In this document: piece after piece, positions 1-5,917 of the stretch
How positions within the stretch are numbered: the stretch's first letter is position 1
Layout of the letters: each line of letters starts with the position of its first letter
Assembly (NCBI GenBank): GCA_945882005.1
Contig: CAMCWG010000166.1
Span: 1 to 6,713 of the forward strand
Source: Bordetella parapertussis
Lineage (GTDB): Bacteria; Pseudomonadota; Gammaproteobacteria; Burkholderiales; Burkholderiaceae_B
Length of the DNA: 6,713 nucleotides
Direction: 5' to 3'
The notes under the pieces: model-generated
The model's database searches: none
What the model saw: only the letters and a program-made list of their open reading frames with translations
Told to the model about the DNA's origin: nothing
Position numbers and translations under genes: made by a program

Positions 1-651
1 ATTCGTGAGCTTGTTACGCATCATGTCGGTGGCTATTTAAAAATCGCACCAGAACATACCGAAATGGGACCATTGTCCAAGATGATGAAGCCTGGTATCG
101 GTAGCTACGACAAGTTCAAACAACTCTTCGACAAGTTTAGTGAACAGGCGGGTAAAAAACAGTTTTTGGTACCGTACTTTATTGCGGCCCACCCCGGCAC
201 CAGTGACGAAGACATGATGCACCTGGCGATGTGGCTAAAGACACATGGCTTCCGTGCGGATCAGGTGCAAACGTTTTATCCAAGTCCGATGGCCACAGCC
301 ACCGCGATGTACCATTCGGGGCGCAATCCACTTGGACGTGTGACGAGGACGAGCGAAACTGTTGATATCGTTCGCGGTGATCGCCGCCGCCGTTTGCACA
401 AAGCATTTTTGCGCTACCACGACGCTAATAATTGGCCGCTGCTGCGTGAGGCACTGAAGGCGATGGGTCGTGCGGATCTGATCGGAAACGGAAAAAAACA
501 TCTCATCCCTTTTCATCAGCCACGCACAGATGGTAGCTACGTCAGCACGCGACGAAAGAATAGTACTGAAGCTGCACCCGTGCGGCGTTCAGTAAAGCCG
601 GGCCGCGTGTTGACGCAGCATACCGGCTTGCCGCCTCGCAAAAAGGTTTGA
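1..651 (+). CDS. ygiQ: YgiQ family radical SAM protein, C-terminal part (5' end outside window)
   Basis: The reading frame is open from base 1 and ends at TGA (649-651), giving the last 216 residues of a protein that is usually over 700 residues long. The fragment begins inside the end of the radical SAM domain, with the stretch [10 protein letters not shown] followed by [15 protein letters not shown]. It continues through [31 protein letters not shown] and [23 protein letters not shown], which I recognise as the very conserved end of E. coli YgiQ (UPF0313) including the DUF3362-type region. The Cys motif that holds the 4Fe-4S cluster would lie upstream, outside the window. The first internal ATG (64) is not the start, because conserved residues precede it. 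The tail after about residue 175 is basic and low in complexity (ends PPRKKV), as is common for this family. The molecular function of YgiQ is not established. It converges on the dehydratase gene with only 4 bases between the stop codons. Family assignment is firm. Confidence 0.95.
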   Translation: MRELVTHHVGGYLKIAPEHTEMGPLSKMMKPGIGSYDKFKQLFDKFSEQAGKKQFLVPYFIAAHPGTSDEDMMHLAMWLKTHGFRADQVQTFYPSPMATATAMYHSGRNPLGRVTRTSETVDIVRGDRRRRLHKAFLRYHDANNWPLLREALKAMGRADLIGNGKKHLIPFHQPRTDGSYVSTRRKNSTEAAPVRRSVKPGRVLTQHTGLPPRKKV

Positions 652-655
652 TCGT

Positions 656-2398
656 TTAGTGGTTGTCGCGCGGGACTGCGCTTCCACTGCATCCAACCAG
701 AAAATCAAAATCGACGCCATCGTTCGCTTGATTTACGTGGTCGACATACAGCTTGTAGTACCCACGATTAAGTGGCGGCTTTGGTGCTTTCCACTTCAGT
801 CGCCGTGCGGCGAGCACCTCGTCGCTCACGTCTAGATGAAGCCTGCGTTTTGCGACATCCAGCTCAATCATGTCGCCGGTTTCAACTAGCCCTAAGACCC
901 CGCCCGCAGCCGCTTCCGGCGCAACATGCAGCACGACGGTGCCGTAGGCTGTTCCGCTCATTCGAGCATCCGAGATGCGAATCATGTCGGTGATGCCTTT
1001 TTTAAGAATCTTTGGGGGTAACGGCATATTTCCAACTTCTGCCATGCCTGGATAGCCTTTGGGACCGCAGTTTTTCAGCACCATAATGCAGTGCTCATCA
1101 ATATCCAGTTTGGGATTATTGATGCGCTTATGAAAGTCCTCAATATTTTCAAATACGACTGCGCGACCTTTATGTTTCAGAAGTTTCGGTGTGGCTGCAG
1201 AGGGTTTGATGATGGCGCCATCGGGGCATAAGTTTCCACGTAGCACGGCGATACCTGTATTCTTTTTGAAGGGTTTTTCCCAGGTCGTGATGACGTCTCT
1301 GTTCCAGCACTCGGCTTTCTTGTTGTTATCCCAGATGGTTTTGCCGTTTACGGTCAACGCCTTCTTATTTAGCAGTCCTTGCTCTCCGAGCGTGCGCAGT
1401 ACGACAGGTAGACCCCCTGCGTAACAGAAGTCTTCCATTAAATATTTCCCACTTGGCATCAAGTTGAGCAAGGTGTGCACATCTCGCCCAAACTTATCCC
1501 AGTCATCGATGTCGAGCTTTACGCCGATTCGACGTGCAATGGCAATTAGGTGAATCACAGCATTCGTTGAGCCACCGATTGCTGCATTGGTTCGAATGGC
1601 ATTTTCAAATGCCTGGCGCGTGAGTATCTTTGAAAGTGTTAAATCTTCTTTCACCATTTGAACGATACGGCGTCCAGACTCGCGTGCTAAGACATTGCGT
1701 CGTGCATCGACCGCAGGGTAGGTTGCATTTCCCGGCAGGGCAACGCCTAGCGCCTCGACCATGCTTGCCATTGTTGATGCCGTGCCCATCACCATACAGT
1801 GGCCATGGGACCGATGCATACAAGACTCTGCCTCATGAAACTCATCTACGGTCATTTTCCCGGCACGTACGTCCTCAGACATCGACCAGGTATTTGTGCC
1901 CGAGCCGATATCGTGACCGCGGTACTTGCCATTAAGCATCGGTCCGCCCGAAACGCCTATCGTCGGAATGTTGACGCTTGATGCCCCCATTAGAAGGGAT
2001 GGCGTGGTCTTGTCGCAGCCGAAAAGTAGTACGACTCCATCCAGCGGATTTGCGCGAATAGTTTCCTCAACATCCATACTGGCAAGGTTACGCAACAACA
2101 TGGCGGTGGGGCGCACGAGTGTTTCGCCCAGAGATGTCACCGGGAACTCGAGGGGAAAGCCACCCGCCTCAAGGATGCCCTGGCGGACTTGATCAGCCAG
2201 CAGGCGAAAGTGCGAATTACAGGGGGTTAGTTCTGACCATGTATTACAGATTCCTATGACTGGCCGACCGTCAAACTGATCGTGTGGAATCCCACGATTT
2301 TTGGTCCAGCTGCGGTAGAGGAATCCATGAACGCCATCGCGTGCAAACCATTGACTGGAGCGACTTTTTTTGGTGGTTTTTTTTGCGGTTTTGGTCAT
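656..2398 (-). CDS. IlvD/Edd family dehydratase, L-arabinonate/pentonate dehydratase type
   Basis: This 580-residue enzyme should dehydrate a sugar acid (aldonate) to a 2-keto-3-deoxy acid in the cytoplasm, using a [2Fe-2S] cluster and Mg2+. Numbering from the chosen ATG, the three expected cluster cysteines are Cys60 (TPCN), Cys128 (GCDK) and Cys201 (GHCMVMGTAST). The Mg2+ ligands Glu92 (SLGET), Asp129, Lys130 (carbamylated in relatives) and Glu454 (MAEVG) are present, and so is catalytic Ser481 (ARMSGTAYG). These positions match those I recall for Rhizobium leguminosarum L-arabinonate dehydratase with a constant shift of one residue, and total length also agrees. The start at 2396-2398 is preferred for that reason and because AGGA lies 8 bases upstream. 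An ATG at 2422 and a TTG at 2434 are possible longer starts. The N-terminus is lysine-rich (KTAKKTTKKS). True dihydroxy-acid dehydratase (IlvD) is less likely given the ICNTWSELTPCN and HCMVMGTAST forms. D-xylonate, L-fuconate or another aldonate remain possible substrates. It is divergent from a TRAP transporter, which fits sugar-acid catabolism. Confidence 0.93.
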   Translation of the reverse strand: MTKTAKKTTKKSRSSQWFARDGVHGFLYRSWTKNRGIPHDQFDGRPVIGICNTWSELTPCNSHFRLLADQVRQGILEAGGFPLEFPVTSLGETLVRPTAMLLRNLASMDVEETIRANPLDGVVLLFGCDKTTPSLLMGASSVNIPTIGVSGGPMLNGKYRGHDIGSGTNTWSMSEDVRAGKMTVDEFHEAESCMHRSHGHCMVMGTASTMASMVEALGVALPGNATYPAVDARRNVLARESGRRIVQMVKEDLTLSKILTRQAFENAIRTNAAIGGSTNAVIHLIAIARRIGVKLDIDDWDKFGRDVHTLLNLMPSGKYLMEDFCYAGGLPVVLRTLGEQGLLNKKALTVNGKTIWDNNKKAECWNRDVITTWEKPFKKNTGIAVLRGNLCPDGAIIKPSAATPKLLKHKGRAVVFENIEDFHKRINNPKLDIDEHCIMVLKNCGPKGYPGMAEVGNMPLPPKILKKGITDMIRISDARMSGTAYGTVVLHVAPEAAAGGVLGLVETGDMIELDVAKRRLHLDVSDEVLAARRLKWKAPKPPLNRGYYKLYVDHVNQANDGVDFDFLVGCSGSAVPRDNH

Positions 2399-2406
2399 GG
2401 AGAGGG

Positions 2407-2410
2407 TCCT
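2407..2410 (-). promoter_or_regulatory. Ribosome binding site that decides the dehydratase start
   Basis: On the minus strand AGGA stands 8 bases before the ATG at 2398. The longer alternatives are weaker. The ATG at 2422 has AGGG placed very close (about 4-5 bases), and the TTG at 2434 has no purine-rich element. Family length and residue register also favour 2398. Confidence 0.55.
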
Positions 2411-2584
2411 GTCAGGAATCATTCGTCCCTGCAACCATAGCGCGCTTGTAAGTGGTTCGCAACCTTTTGCTCAACATTGTCCAAGCATAAAGCAAGGGAT
2501 AGTACTAGGTTCCAAAGTGGCTCCCCTGGTCTACGATCGGTGACTGAAAGAATAGCGGTGTGCCGCCATTCATTACCTACACGG

Positions 2585-2599
2585 TGGCCTAACTGGCCA
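2585..2599. promoter_or_regulatory. Perfect 5+5+5 dyad, candidate operator upstream of dctP
   Basis: TGGCCTAACTGGCCA has perfect 5-base arms around a 5-base spacer. It ends 14 bases before the Shine-Dalgarno sequence of dctP and 24 bases before its ATG. The size and symmetry suit a dimeric repressor site, or it may form a small hairpin in the dctP leader. There is no T-run after it, so it is not a terminator. The binding partner is unknown, and a dyad this short can arise by chance. Confidence 0.3.
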
Positions 2600-2612
2600 A
2601 TGATTACCACTC

Positions 2613-2616
2613 GGAG
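2613..2616 (+). promoter_or_regulatory. Ribosome binding site of dctP
   Basis: GGAG lies 6 bases before the ATG at 2623 and 9 bases before the directly following ATG at 2626. Either could initiate. The two products differ by one methionine ahead of the signal peptide. Confidence 0.6.
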
Positions 2617-2622
2617 ATATTT

Positions 2623-3606
2623 ATGATGAAGCGGATCGGACGTACGACTTTATTGGCTGCAAGTGTTTTGGCTTTAGCATTGGCATCTGCCGCGCAAGCG
2701 CAAACAGTGATGCGTAACAGCATTTCAGTTGCTCAAAACTCACACCAAGGTGTTGGTGTTGATGTCTTGGCCGCCGAAGTCGAAAAACGTACGAACGGTC
2801 GGATCATCATCAAGAACTTTTATTCAGGTAGCTTGGGCGGTGAGCGCGAGAGTATTGAGTCGGTCCAATTAGGTACCCAGGAACTCGCCGGCACGAGCAC
2901 CGGACCCATTCCAAACTTTGTCCCAGCAGTTCGCATTCTTGATATCCCGTTCCTGTTCCGCGACAAGGCACATGCGCGCGCCGTGTTGGATGGTCCGATC
3001 GGCCAGGCTATGTTGAAAGAGTTTGAGAGCAAAGGCTTCAAGGCGCTTGCATGGTCTGAAAACGGTGTGCGTCACATGACGAACAGCAAGCGTCCAGTCA
3101 ATGCACCTGATGACCTGAAAGGTCTGAAAATGCGTACGATGGAGAACCCTGTTCACGTTGCTGCATACAAAGGCTTCGGAATCATTACCACGCCGATGGC
3201 TTTCCCAGAGGTGTTTACGGCTCTCCAGCAGGGTGTCGTAGACGGACAGGAAAACCCCTTGTCGGTGATTATGGCTGCCAAGTTTGAGCAAGTTCAAAAA
3301 TACATGACACTGACTGGACACGTCTATAGCCCAGCTATCTACCTCATGAATAAGGCCGCATTTGATAAGCTGTCCGCCGCAGATAAGCAAGCTTTCCTCG
3401 ATGCTGCGAAAATCGCCTCCGCCGCTCAACGTGCGCGTGTCGATCAGGATGATGCTCAGGGCGTTGCTTACCTACGTAGCAAAGGTATGACAGTGAATGA
3501 GAACGTCGATAAAGCCGCTTTTGTCGCAAAATTGAAGCCAGTATTTGCACAGTTCGAGAAAGAATTTGGCAAAGACAAAATAGATGCAATTCGTAACTAC
3601 AAGTAG
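2623..3606 (+). CDS. dctP: TRAP transporter periplasmic substrate-binding protein (DctP family)
   Basis: This 327-residue protein is the extracytoplasmic solute receptor of a tripartite ATP-independent periplasmic (TRAP) transporter. The N-terminus is a clear Sec signal peptide: MMKR, then a hydrophobic core at about residues 9-21, and the likely signal peptidase I site ASAAQA|Q after residue 26. The mature part shows DctP family hallmarks: YSGSLGGERESIESVQLGTQE (about 67-87), the DIPFLFRD segment (107-114), KGLKMRTMENPVH with the conserved substrate-carboxylate arginine Arg171, and TALQQGVVDGQENPLSVI with Asn211 (199-215). Length is normal for the family and no disruption is visible. Family members bind C4-dicarboxylates, sugar acids, keto acids and other organic acids, always through a carboxylate. 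The neighbouring aldonate-type dehydratase favours a sugar acid here, but this is inference. It is the first gene of dctPQM, and a terminator-like hairpin follows it. Confidence 0.95.
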   Translation: MMKRIGRTTLLAASVLALALASAAQAQTVMRNSISVAQNSHQGVGVDVLAAEVEKRTNGRIIIKNFYSGSLGGERESIESVQLGTQELAGTSTGPIPNFVPAVRILDIPFLFRDKAHARAVLDGPIGQAMLKEFESKGFKALAWSENGVRHMTNSKRPVNAPDDLKGLKMRTMENPVHVAAYKGFGIITTPMAFPEVFTALQQGVVDGQENPLSVIMAAKFEQVQKYMTLTGHVYSPAIYLMNKAAFDKLSAADKQAFLDAAKIASAAQRARVDQDDAQGVAYLRSKGMTVNENVDKAAFVAKLKPVFAQFEKEFGKDKIDAIRNYK

Positions 3607-3640
3607 TCGATAGATTATATTGACCGCCGGATAGCTAGTA

Positions 3641-3675
3641 CGGGCGCGACACTCAGGTGACGCGCCTGTTTTTTT
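3641..3675 (+). terminator. Rho-independent terminator-like hairpin between dctP and dctQ
   Basis: CGGGCGCG (3641-3648) pairs with CGCGCCTG (3661-3668), 8 pairs including one G-T wobble. After one A-A mismatch three further pairs (3650-3652 with 3657-3659) close a TCAG tetraloop. Seven T residues follow directly (3669-3675). This is textbook intrinsic terminator architecture, yet it sits inside the transporter operon and ends only 10 bases before the dctQ ATG. It probably terminates part of the transcripts, so that dctP mRNA exceeds dctQM mRNA. Confidence 0.85.
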
Positions 3676-3685
3676 AAAGGTTCCT

Positions 3686-4180
3686 ATGAAAAATACATTT
3701 CTGGCTTTTGAGAGAGTCACAACTCAAATTGCTTTGATAATTGCCTGTGCAATGATGGCGATTTCGGCTTCGCTGGGCTTCTTTCAGGTGATCATGCGCT
3801 TCGTCTTGGAAATCCCGGCAGAGTGGACGGAGGTGTTGATTCGCTTTAGCTTGATCTGGATGGTGTTTATGGGTGTGCCATACGCGTTTAGAGTTGGTGC
3901 GATGGTGAGTGTTGATGTTCTGTATCGTTGGGCTGGCCCTCGGGGGCAGCGACTCTTTGACGTGGTGACGGCTTTAGCGTCGCTGACTCTTGTTGCCGTG
4001 ATTATCTGGTGGGGCTGGGATTATGCAAATCGCGGAAAAGTGCAGACGGTGATTGGCTTAGAGAACGTGTCAATGTTTTGGGCGTATTTGGCATTGCCAG
4101 TTGGTGGGTTGTTTTGTATCCCTGCAATCCTTGCACAGTTTTTTAATCCACAGCGTAGCGAATTGGAGAATGCACAATGA
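3686..4180 (+). CDS. dctQ: TRAP transporter small membrane subunit (DctQ family)
   Basis: This 164-residue integral membrane protein is the small subunit that partners DctM in the cytoplasmic membrane. Four hydrophobic segments are visible at about residues 13-37, 48-67, 88-110 and 128-151, the usual DctQ topology. The family signature is present as AEWTEVLIRFSLIWMVFMGVPYAFR (45-69), containing the W-x-E, R and W-x-x-F-x-G pattern, followed by a basic loop (YRWAGPRGQR). The start at ATG 3686 has AAAGG 5 bases upstream, immediately after the U-tract of the preceding terminator. The last codon and stop overlap the dctM start (ATGA at 4177-4180), so translational coupling is likely. DctQ sequences are poorly conserved in general, so the call rests on topology, the signature and the position between dctP and dctM. 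Confidence 0.93.
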   Translation: MKNTFLAFERVTTQIALIIACAMMAISASLGFFQVIMRFVLEIPAEWTEVLIRFSLIWMVFMGVPYAFRVGAMVSVDVLYRWAGPRGQRLFDVVTALASLTLVAVIIWWGWDYANRGKVQTVIGLENVSMFWAYLALPVGGLFCIPAILAQFFNPQRSELENAQ

Positions 4181-5451
4181 GCGTCACGATGCTAATCACG
4201 ATGTTGCTGTGCTTTGTGCTGACTATTTCGGTTGCTGTTTCAATCGGACTTGCTGCGGTATTGGGCATACATATTGGCAACGTAAATATGCTTGTTGCTG
4301 TAAAGGAAATGTTTAACTCTTTGAATAAGTTCCCACTTGCAGCGATTCCCTTCTTTATCTTGGCTGGTAATTTGATGGAGACGGGCGGTATCTCACGCCG
4401 TTTGGTAGAGTTCGCAAAAAGTATTGTGGGTGGTGTGCAGGGTGGCCTGCCGATGACTTGCGTATTGACTTGCATGATTTTTGCGGCAGTTTCTGGCTCA
4501 AGCGTTGCGACCACATTCGCAATCGGTGCAATTTTAATTCCTGCATTAATAAAGCATGGATACCCGCCTAGTTATGCAGCAGCTTTGCAGGCGACGAGTG
4601 CTGAACTTGGTGTAGTTATCCCGCCCTCAATCCCTATGATCTTGTACGGTGTCGCTGCGGAAGTGTCGATCGGTGAGTTGTTCATTGCGGGTTTTGGACC
4701 TGGCATCTTTATCGGTGTCAGTCTGATGGCCTTTGTTCACATCTATTGCCGCTTCAAAGGTTGGGGTAAGAATGATGGCGATGGACGACTGAGCTTTAGC
4801 AAAGCGACTGTACAGGCTGGTTGGGCGTTGCTCATGCCAGTCATCATTTTGGGCGGAATTTATGGCGGGGTCTTTACACCCACCGAAGCTTCTGCTGTTG
4901 CGGTGTTTTATGCTTTGTTTGTTGGTGTGTTGCTCTACCGAGAAATTAAGCCTCGCGATATCTATCCGATTCTCAAAAAATCTGTCGTTTCTAGTGCAGT
5001 GATTATGTTCATCATTGCTAACGCAGGACTTTTTGCGTTCTTGTTAACCCGCGCGGGTGTGCCGGATGCGATTGGTCGCTGGCTCGAGGCGGTTCTGCAA
5101 TCACCTGCGATGTTCTTGTTGGGCGTGAACATTGCGTTGTTTATTATTGGCATGTTCATTGAAACGGGTGCAGCAATTATCGTCCTTGCTCCGATCCTTG
5201 CGCCGGTGGCTATGCACTTCGGTGTAGATCCCGTGCACTTCGGATTGGTAATGGTAGTGAACTTGGCGCTCGGAATGATTACACCGCCCTTTGGTGTGAA
5301 CTTGTTCGCTGCGTGTACGGTTGCCCGACTGTCTCTCGATCAAGTGATTAGTAGATTGTGGCCTTTTGTTGCCGTCGTCGTATGCTGTTTGATGGTAATA
5401 ACTTATGTGCCATCGCTCTCGCTGGCTCTAAGGGATTTGGTCTATAGGTAG
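4177..5451 (+). CDS. dctM: TRAP transporter large permease subunit (DctM family)
   Basis: This 424-residue membrane protein is the transport subunit, which moves the DctP-delivered organic acid inward, normally driven by a sodium gradient. It is hydrophobic throughout, with roughly 11-12 membrane segments. DctM motifs are in order: PFFILAGNLMETGGISRRL (58-76), MIFAAVSGSSVATTFAIGAI (100-119), AELGVVIPPSIPMILYG (142-158), SIGELFIAGFGPGI (164-177), GGIYGGVFTPTEASAVAVFYAL (226-247), GMFIETGAAIIVLAPIL (325-341) and LALGMITPPFGVNLF (363-377). Length is typical and the frame is intact. The ATG overlaps the dctQ stop by 4 bases and has its own GGAG 8 bases upstream (4165-4168). A 10-bp inverted repeat beginning 22 bases past the stop probably ends the transcript. 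The sequence does not reveal the substrate. Confidence 0.96.
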   Translation: MSVTMLITMLLCFVLTISVAVSIGLAAVLGIHIGNVNMLVAVKEMFNSLNKFPLAAIPFFILAGNLMETGGISRRLVEFAKSIVGGVQGGLPMTCVLTCMIFAAVSGSSVATTFAIGAILIPALIKHGYPPSYAAALQATSAELGVVIPPSIPMILYGVAAEVSIGELFIAGFGPGIFIGVSLMAFVHIYCRFKGWGKNDGDGRLSFSKATVQAGWALLMPVIILGGIYGGVFTPTEASAVAVFYALFVGVLLYREIKPRDIYPILKKSVVSSAVIMFIIANAGLFAFLLTRAGVPDAIGRWLEAVLQSPAMFLLGVNIALFIIGMFIETGAAIIVLAPILAPVAMHFGVDPVHFGLVMVVNLALGMITPPFGVNLFAACTVARLSLDQVISRLWPFVAVVVCCLMVITYVPSLSLALRDLVYR

Positions 5452-5473
5452 TGCTTTGCTTGTGCGCTAAGTT

Positions 5474-5503
5474 TTGGTAACCGGATTTACATTCGGTTAC
5501 CAA
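5474..5503 (+). terminator. Perfect 10-bp inverted repeat after dctM, probable terminator
   Basis: TTGGTAACCG (5474-5483) and CGGTTACCAA (5494-5503) are perfect complements around a 10-base loop. The tail after it (TATTTGA) is only weakly T-rich, so termination may be partial, or the stem may mainly protect the 3' end of the mRNA. It lies 22 bases downstream of the dctM stop, where an operon terminator is expected. Confidence 0.6.
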
Positions 5504-5506
5504 TAT

Positions 5507-5535
5507 TTGATCTCAATCGAGTCTATTCCGATAAA
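5507..5535 (+). promoter_or_regulatory. Candidate sigma-70-like promoter for the small orphan gene
   Basis: TTGATC (5507-5512) and GATAAA (5530-5535) are spaced by 17 bases. Each matches the -35 and -10 consensus at 4 of 6 positions, and A/T-rich sequence follows. It lies just past the dctM terminator stem, in the right orientation, but would give a leader of about 130 bases. It was found by eye only and is a weak match. Confidence 0.25.
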
Positions 5536-5603
5536 AATAAATTGCAACCGAGTGTAAGCATCGTCTTGCGCGTGGATCGCTATATCCAGTACCTTGTCAG
5601 ATG

Positions 5604-5640
5604 TGATGTCGCTTCGTTTATGATGATGCGCTTCGTTTTA
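5604..5640. repeat. Imperfect direct repeat, two 17-base copies at 20-base interval
   Basis: Copy one (5604-5620) reads TGATGTCGCTTCGTTTA and copy two (5624-5640) reads TGATGCGCTTCGTTTTA. Both share TGATG, CGCTTCG and a T-run ending in A, differing by one inserted base on each side of the core. Start-to-start distance is 20 bases, about two helical turns, so a protein dimer could bind both on one DNA face. A local duplication is the simpler alternative. The repeats lie 31-68 bases upstream of the ATG of the small gene. Confidence 0.5.
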
Positions 5641-5671
5641 GACACTGCAGGTACATCGATTGGAAAATAGA

Positions 5672-5893
5672 ATGACCGTGATTGAAACCCGATTTGATAC
5701 GATTTTGCCAACGCTTGCGACAAAGGAAGATGTAAAAAATTTAGACTTGAAGTTGACTGGTGTTATTCATCATGAGATCAGCACTATTCGTCAGGAAATG
5801 AACGCCAATAACTGGCGAATGATCATCTGGCTGACCGCAGTGATCGGGATGGCGTTTTCAGGCGTGTTCTATATCGCAAGGTATGCCGCTTAG
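5672..5893 (+). CDS. Small hypothetical protein, coiled coil plus C-terminal membrane anchor
   Basis: I do not recognise a named family with certainty. From ATG 5672 the product has 73 residues. Residues 1-47 are hydrophilic with a heptad-like spacing of hydrophobic residues and include a TLATKEDVKNLDLKL segment. That resembles short betaproteobacterial coiled-coil proteins carrying an ATK(E/D)D(V/L) motif, as I recall them. Residues 50-69 (MIIWLTAVIGMAFSGVFYIA) form one membrane segment, followed by the short tail RYAA. The layout suggests a tail-anchored protein with its coiled coil probably in the cytoplasm, or a holin-like accessory (XhlA-type) protein. Neither function is shown. A TTG at 5660 in the same frame would add four residues (MENR) and has AGG 8 bases upstream, while the ATG has GGA 7 bases upstream. 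The start is therefore uncertain. The stop codon lies inside an inverted repeat. Its neighbours are unrelated transport genes. Confidence 0.7.
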   Translation: MTVIETRFDTILPTLATKEDVKNLDLKLTGVIHHEISTIRQEMNANNWRMIIWLTAVIGMAFSGVFYIARYAA

Positions 5894-5911
5894 TTTGTGT
5901 TGCTAAGCGGC
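5885..5911. terminator. Perfect 9-bp inverted repeat over the small gene's stop, likely bidirectional terminator
   Basis: GCCGCTTAG (5885-5893) and CTAAGCGGC (5903-5911) are perfect complements around a 9-base loop. The left arm contains the last codons and the TAG stop of the small gene, and the right arm ends 6 bases before the stop of the convergent Bug gene. A short CCCTTT follows on the plus strand and no T-run on the minus strand. The position between two convergent genes supports a terminator role, but the tails are weak. Confidence 0.55.
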
Positions 5912-5917
5912 GACCCT

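Larger units (their letters stand above)
2399..2622. promoter_or_regulatory. Divergent intergenic control region, dehydratase / dctPQM
   Basis: These 224 bases separate the two divergent start codons and must hold the promoters of both units. I could not find a convincing sigma-70 promoter for either side. The best candidates, such as TACGAT at 2532-2537 on the plus strand and TACTAT near 2499-2505 on the minus strand, lack a good -35 box at the right distance. The region does contain a 15-base dyad at 2585-2599 and a short inverted repeat, GCGG-TGTG-CCGC, at 2555-2566. No regulator gene lies within the window. Shared control of the two units is an inference from the divergent layout. Confidence 0.5.

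Noticed and set aside
179..516. Minus-strand open frames opposite ygiQ
   Set aside because: They overlap strongly conserved YgiQ sequence on the plus strand and have no ribosome binding site or recognisable product.
595..629. Inverted repeat AAGCCGG / CCGGCTT with an inner GCGT-GTTG-ACGC stem near the end of ygiQ
   Set aside because: It lies inside the ygiQ coding region, has a long loop and no T-run, so it is not a credible terminator.
1630..1935. Plus-strand open frame (101 codons) inside the dehydratase
   Set aside because: It lies opposite the conserved catalytic core of the dehydratase. The product is rich in Arg, His and Pro, with no recognisable domain.
2399..2434. N-terminal extension of the dehydratase from TTG 2434 or ATG 2422
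   Set aside because: The TTG has no Shine-Dalgarno and the ATG has one placed too close. The 580-residue form from 2398 matches family length and residue register. The extension cannot be excluded completely.
2869..3429. Long minus-strand open frame (186 codons) opposite dctP
   Set aside because: The plus strand encodes a full DctP with signal peptide and family motifs. The antisense product shows no recognisable domain and is a shadow of codon usage.
5507..5659. Possible decayed coding sequence or small RNA between dctM and the orphan gene
   Set aside because: No frame gives a recognisable peptide and no RNA-like folded domain with its own terminator is visible. Only the candidate promoter and the direct repeat can be supported.
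5620..5670. Sixteen-codon ORF starting in an ATG triplet run, as a leader peptide
   Set aside because: It has no Shine-Dalgarno and no run of regulatory codons, and its ATG run is part of the direct repeat. It ends just before the small gene, but nothing supports translation.
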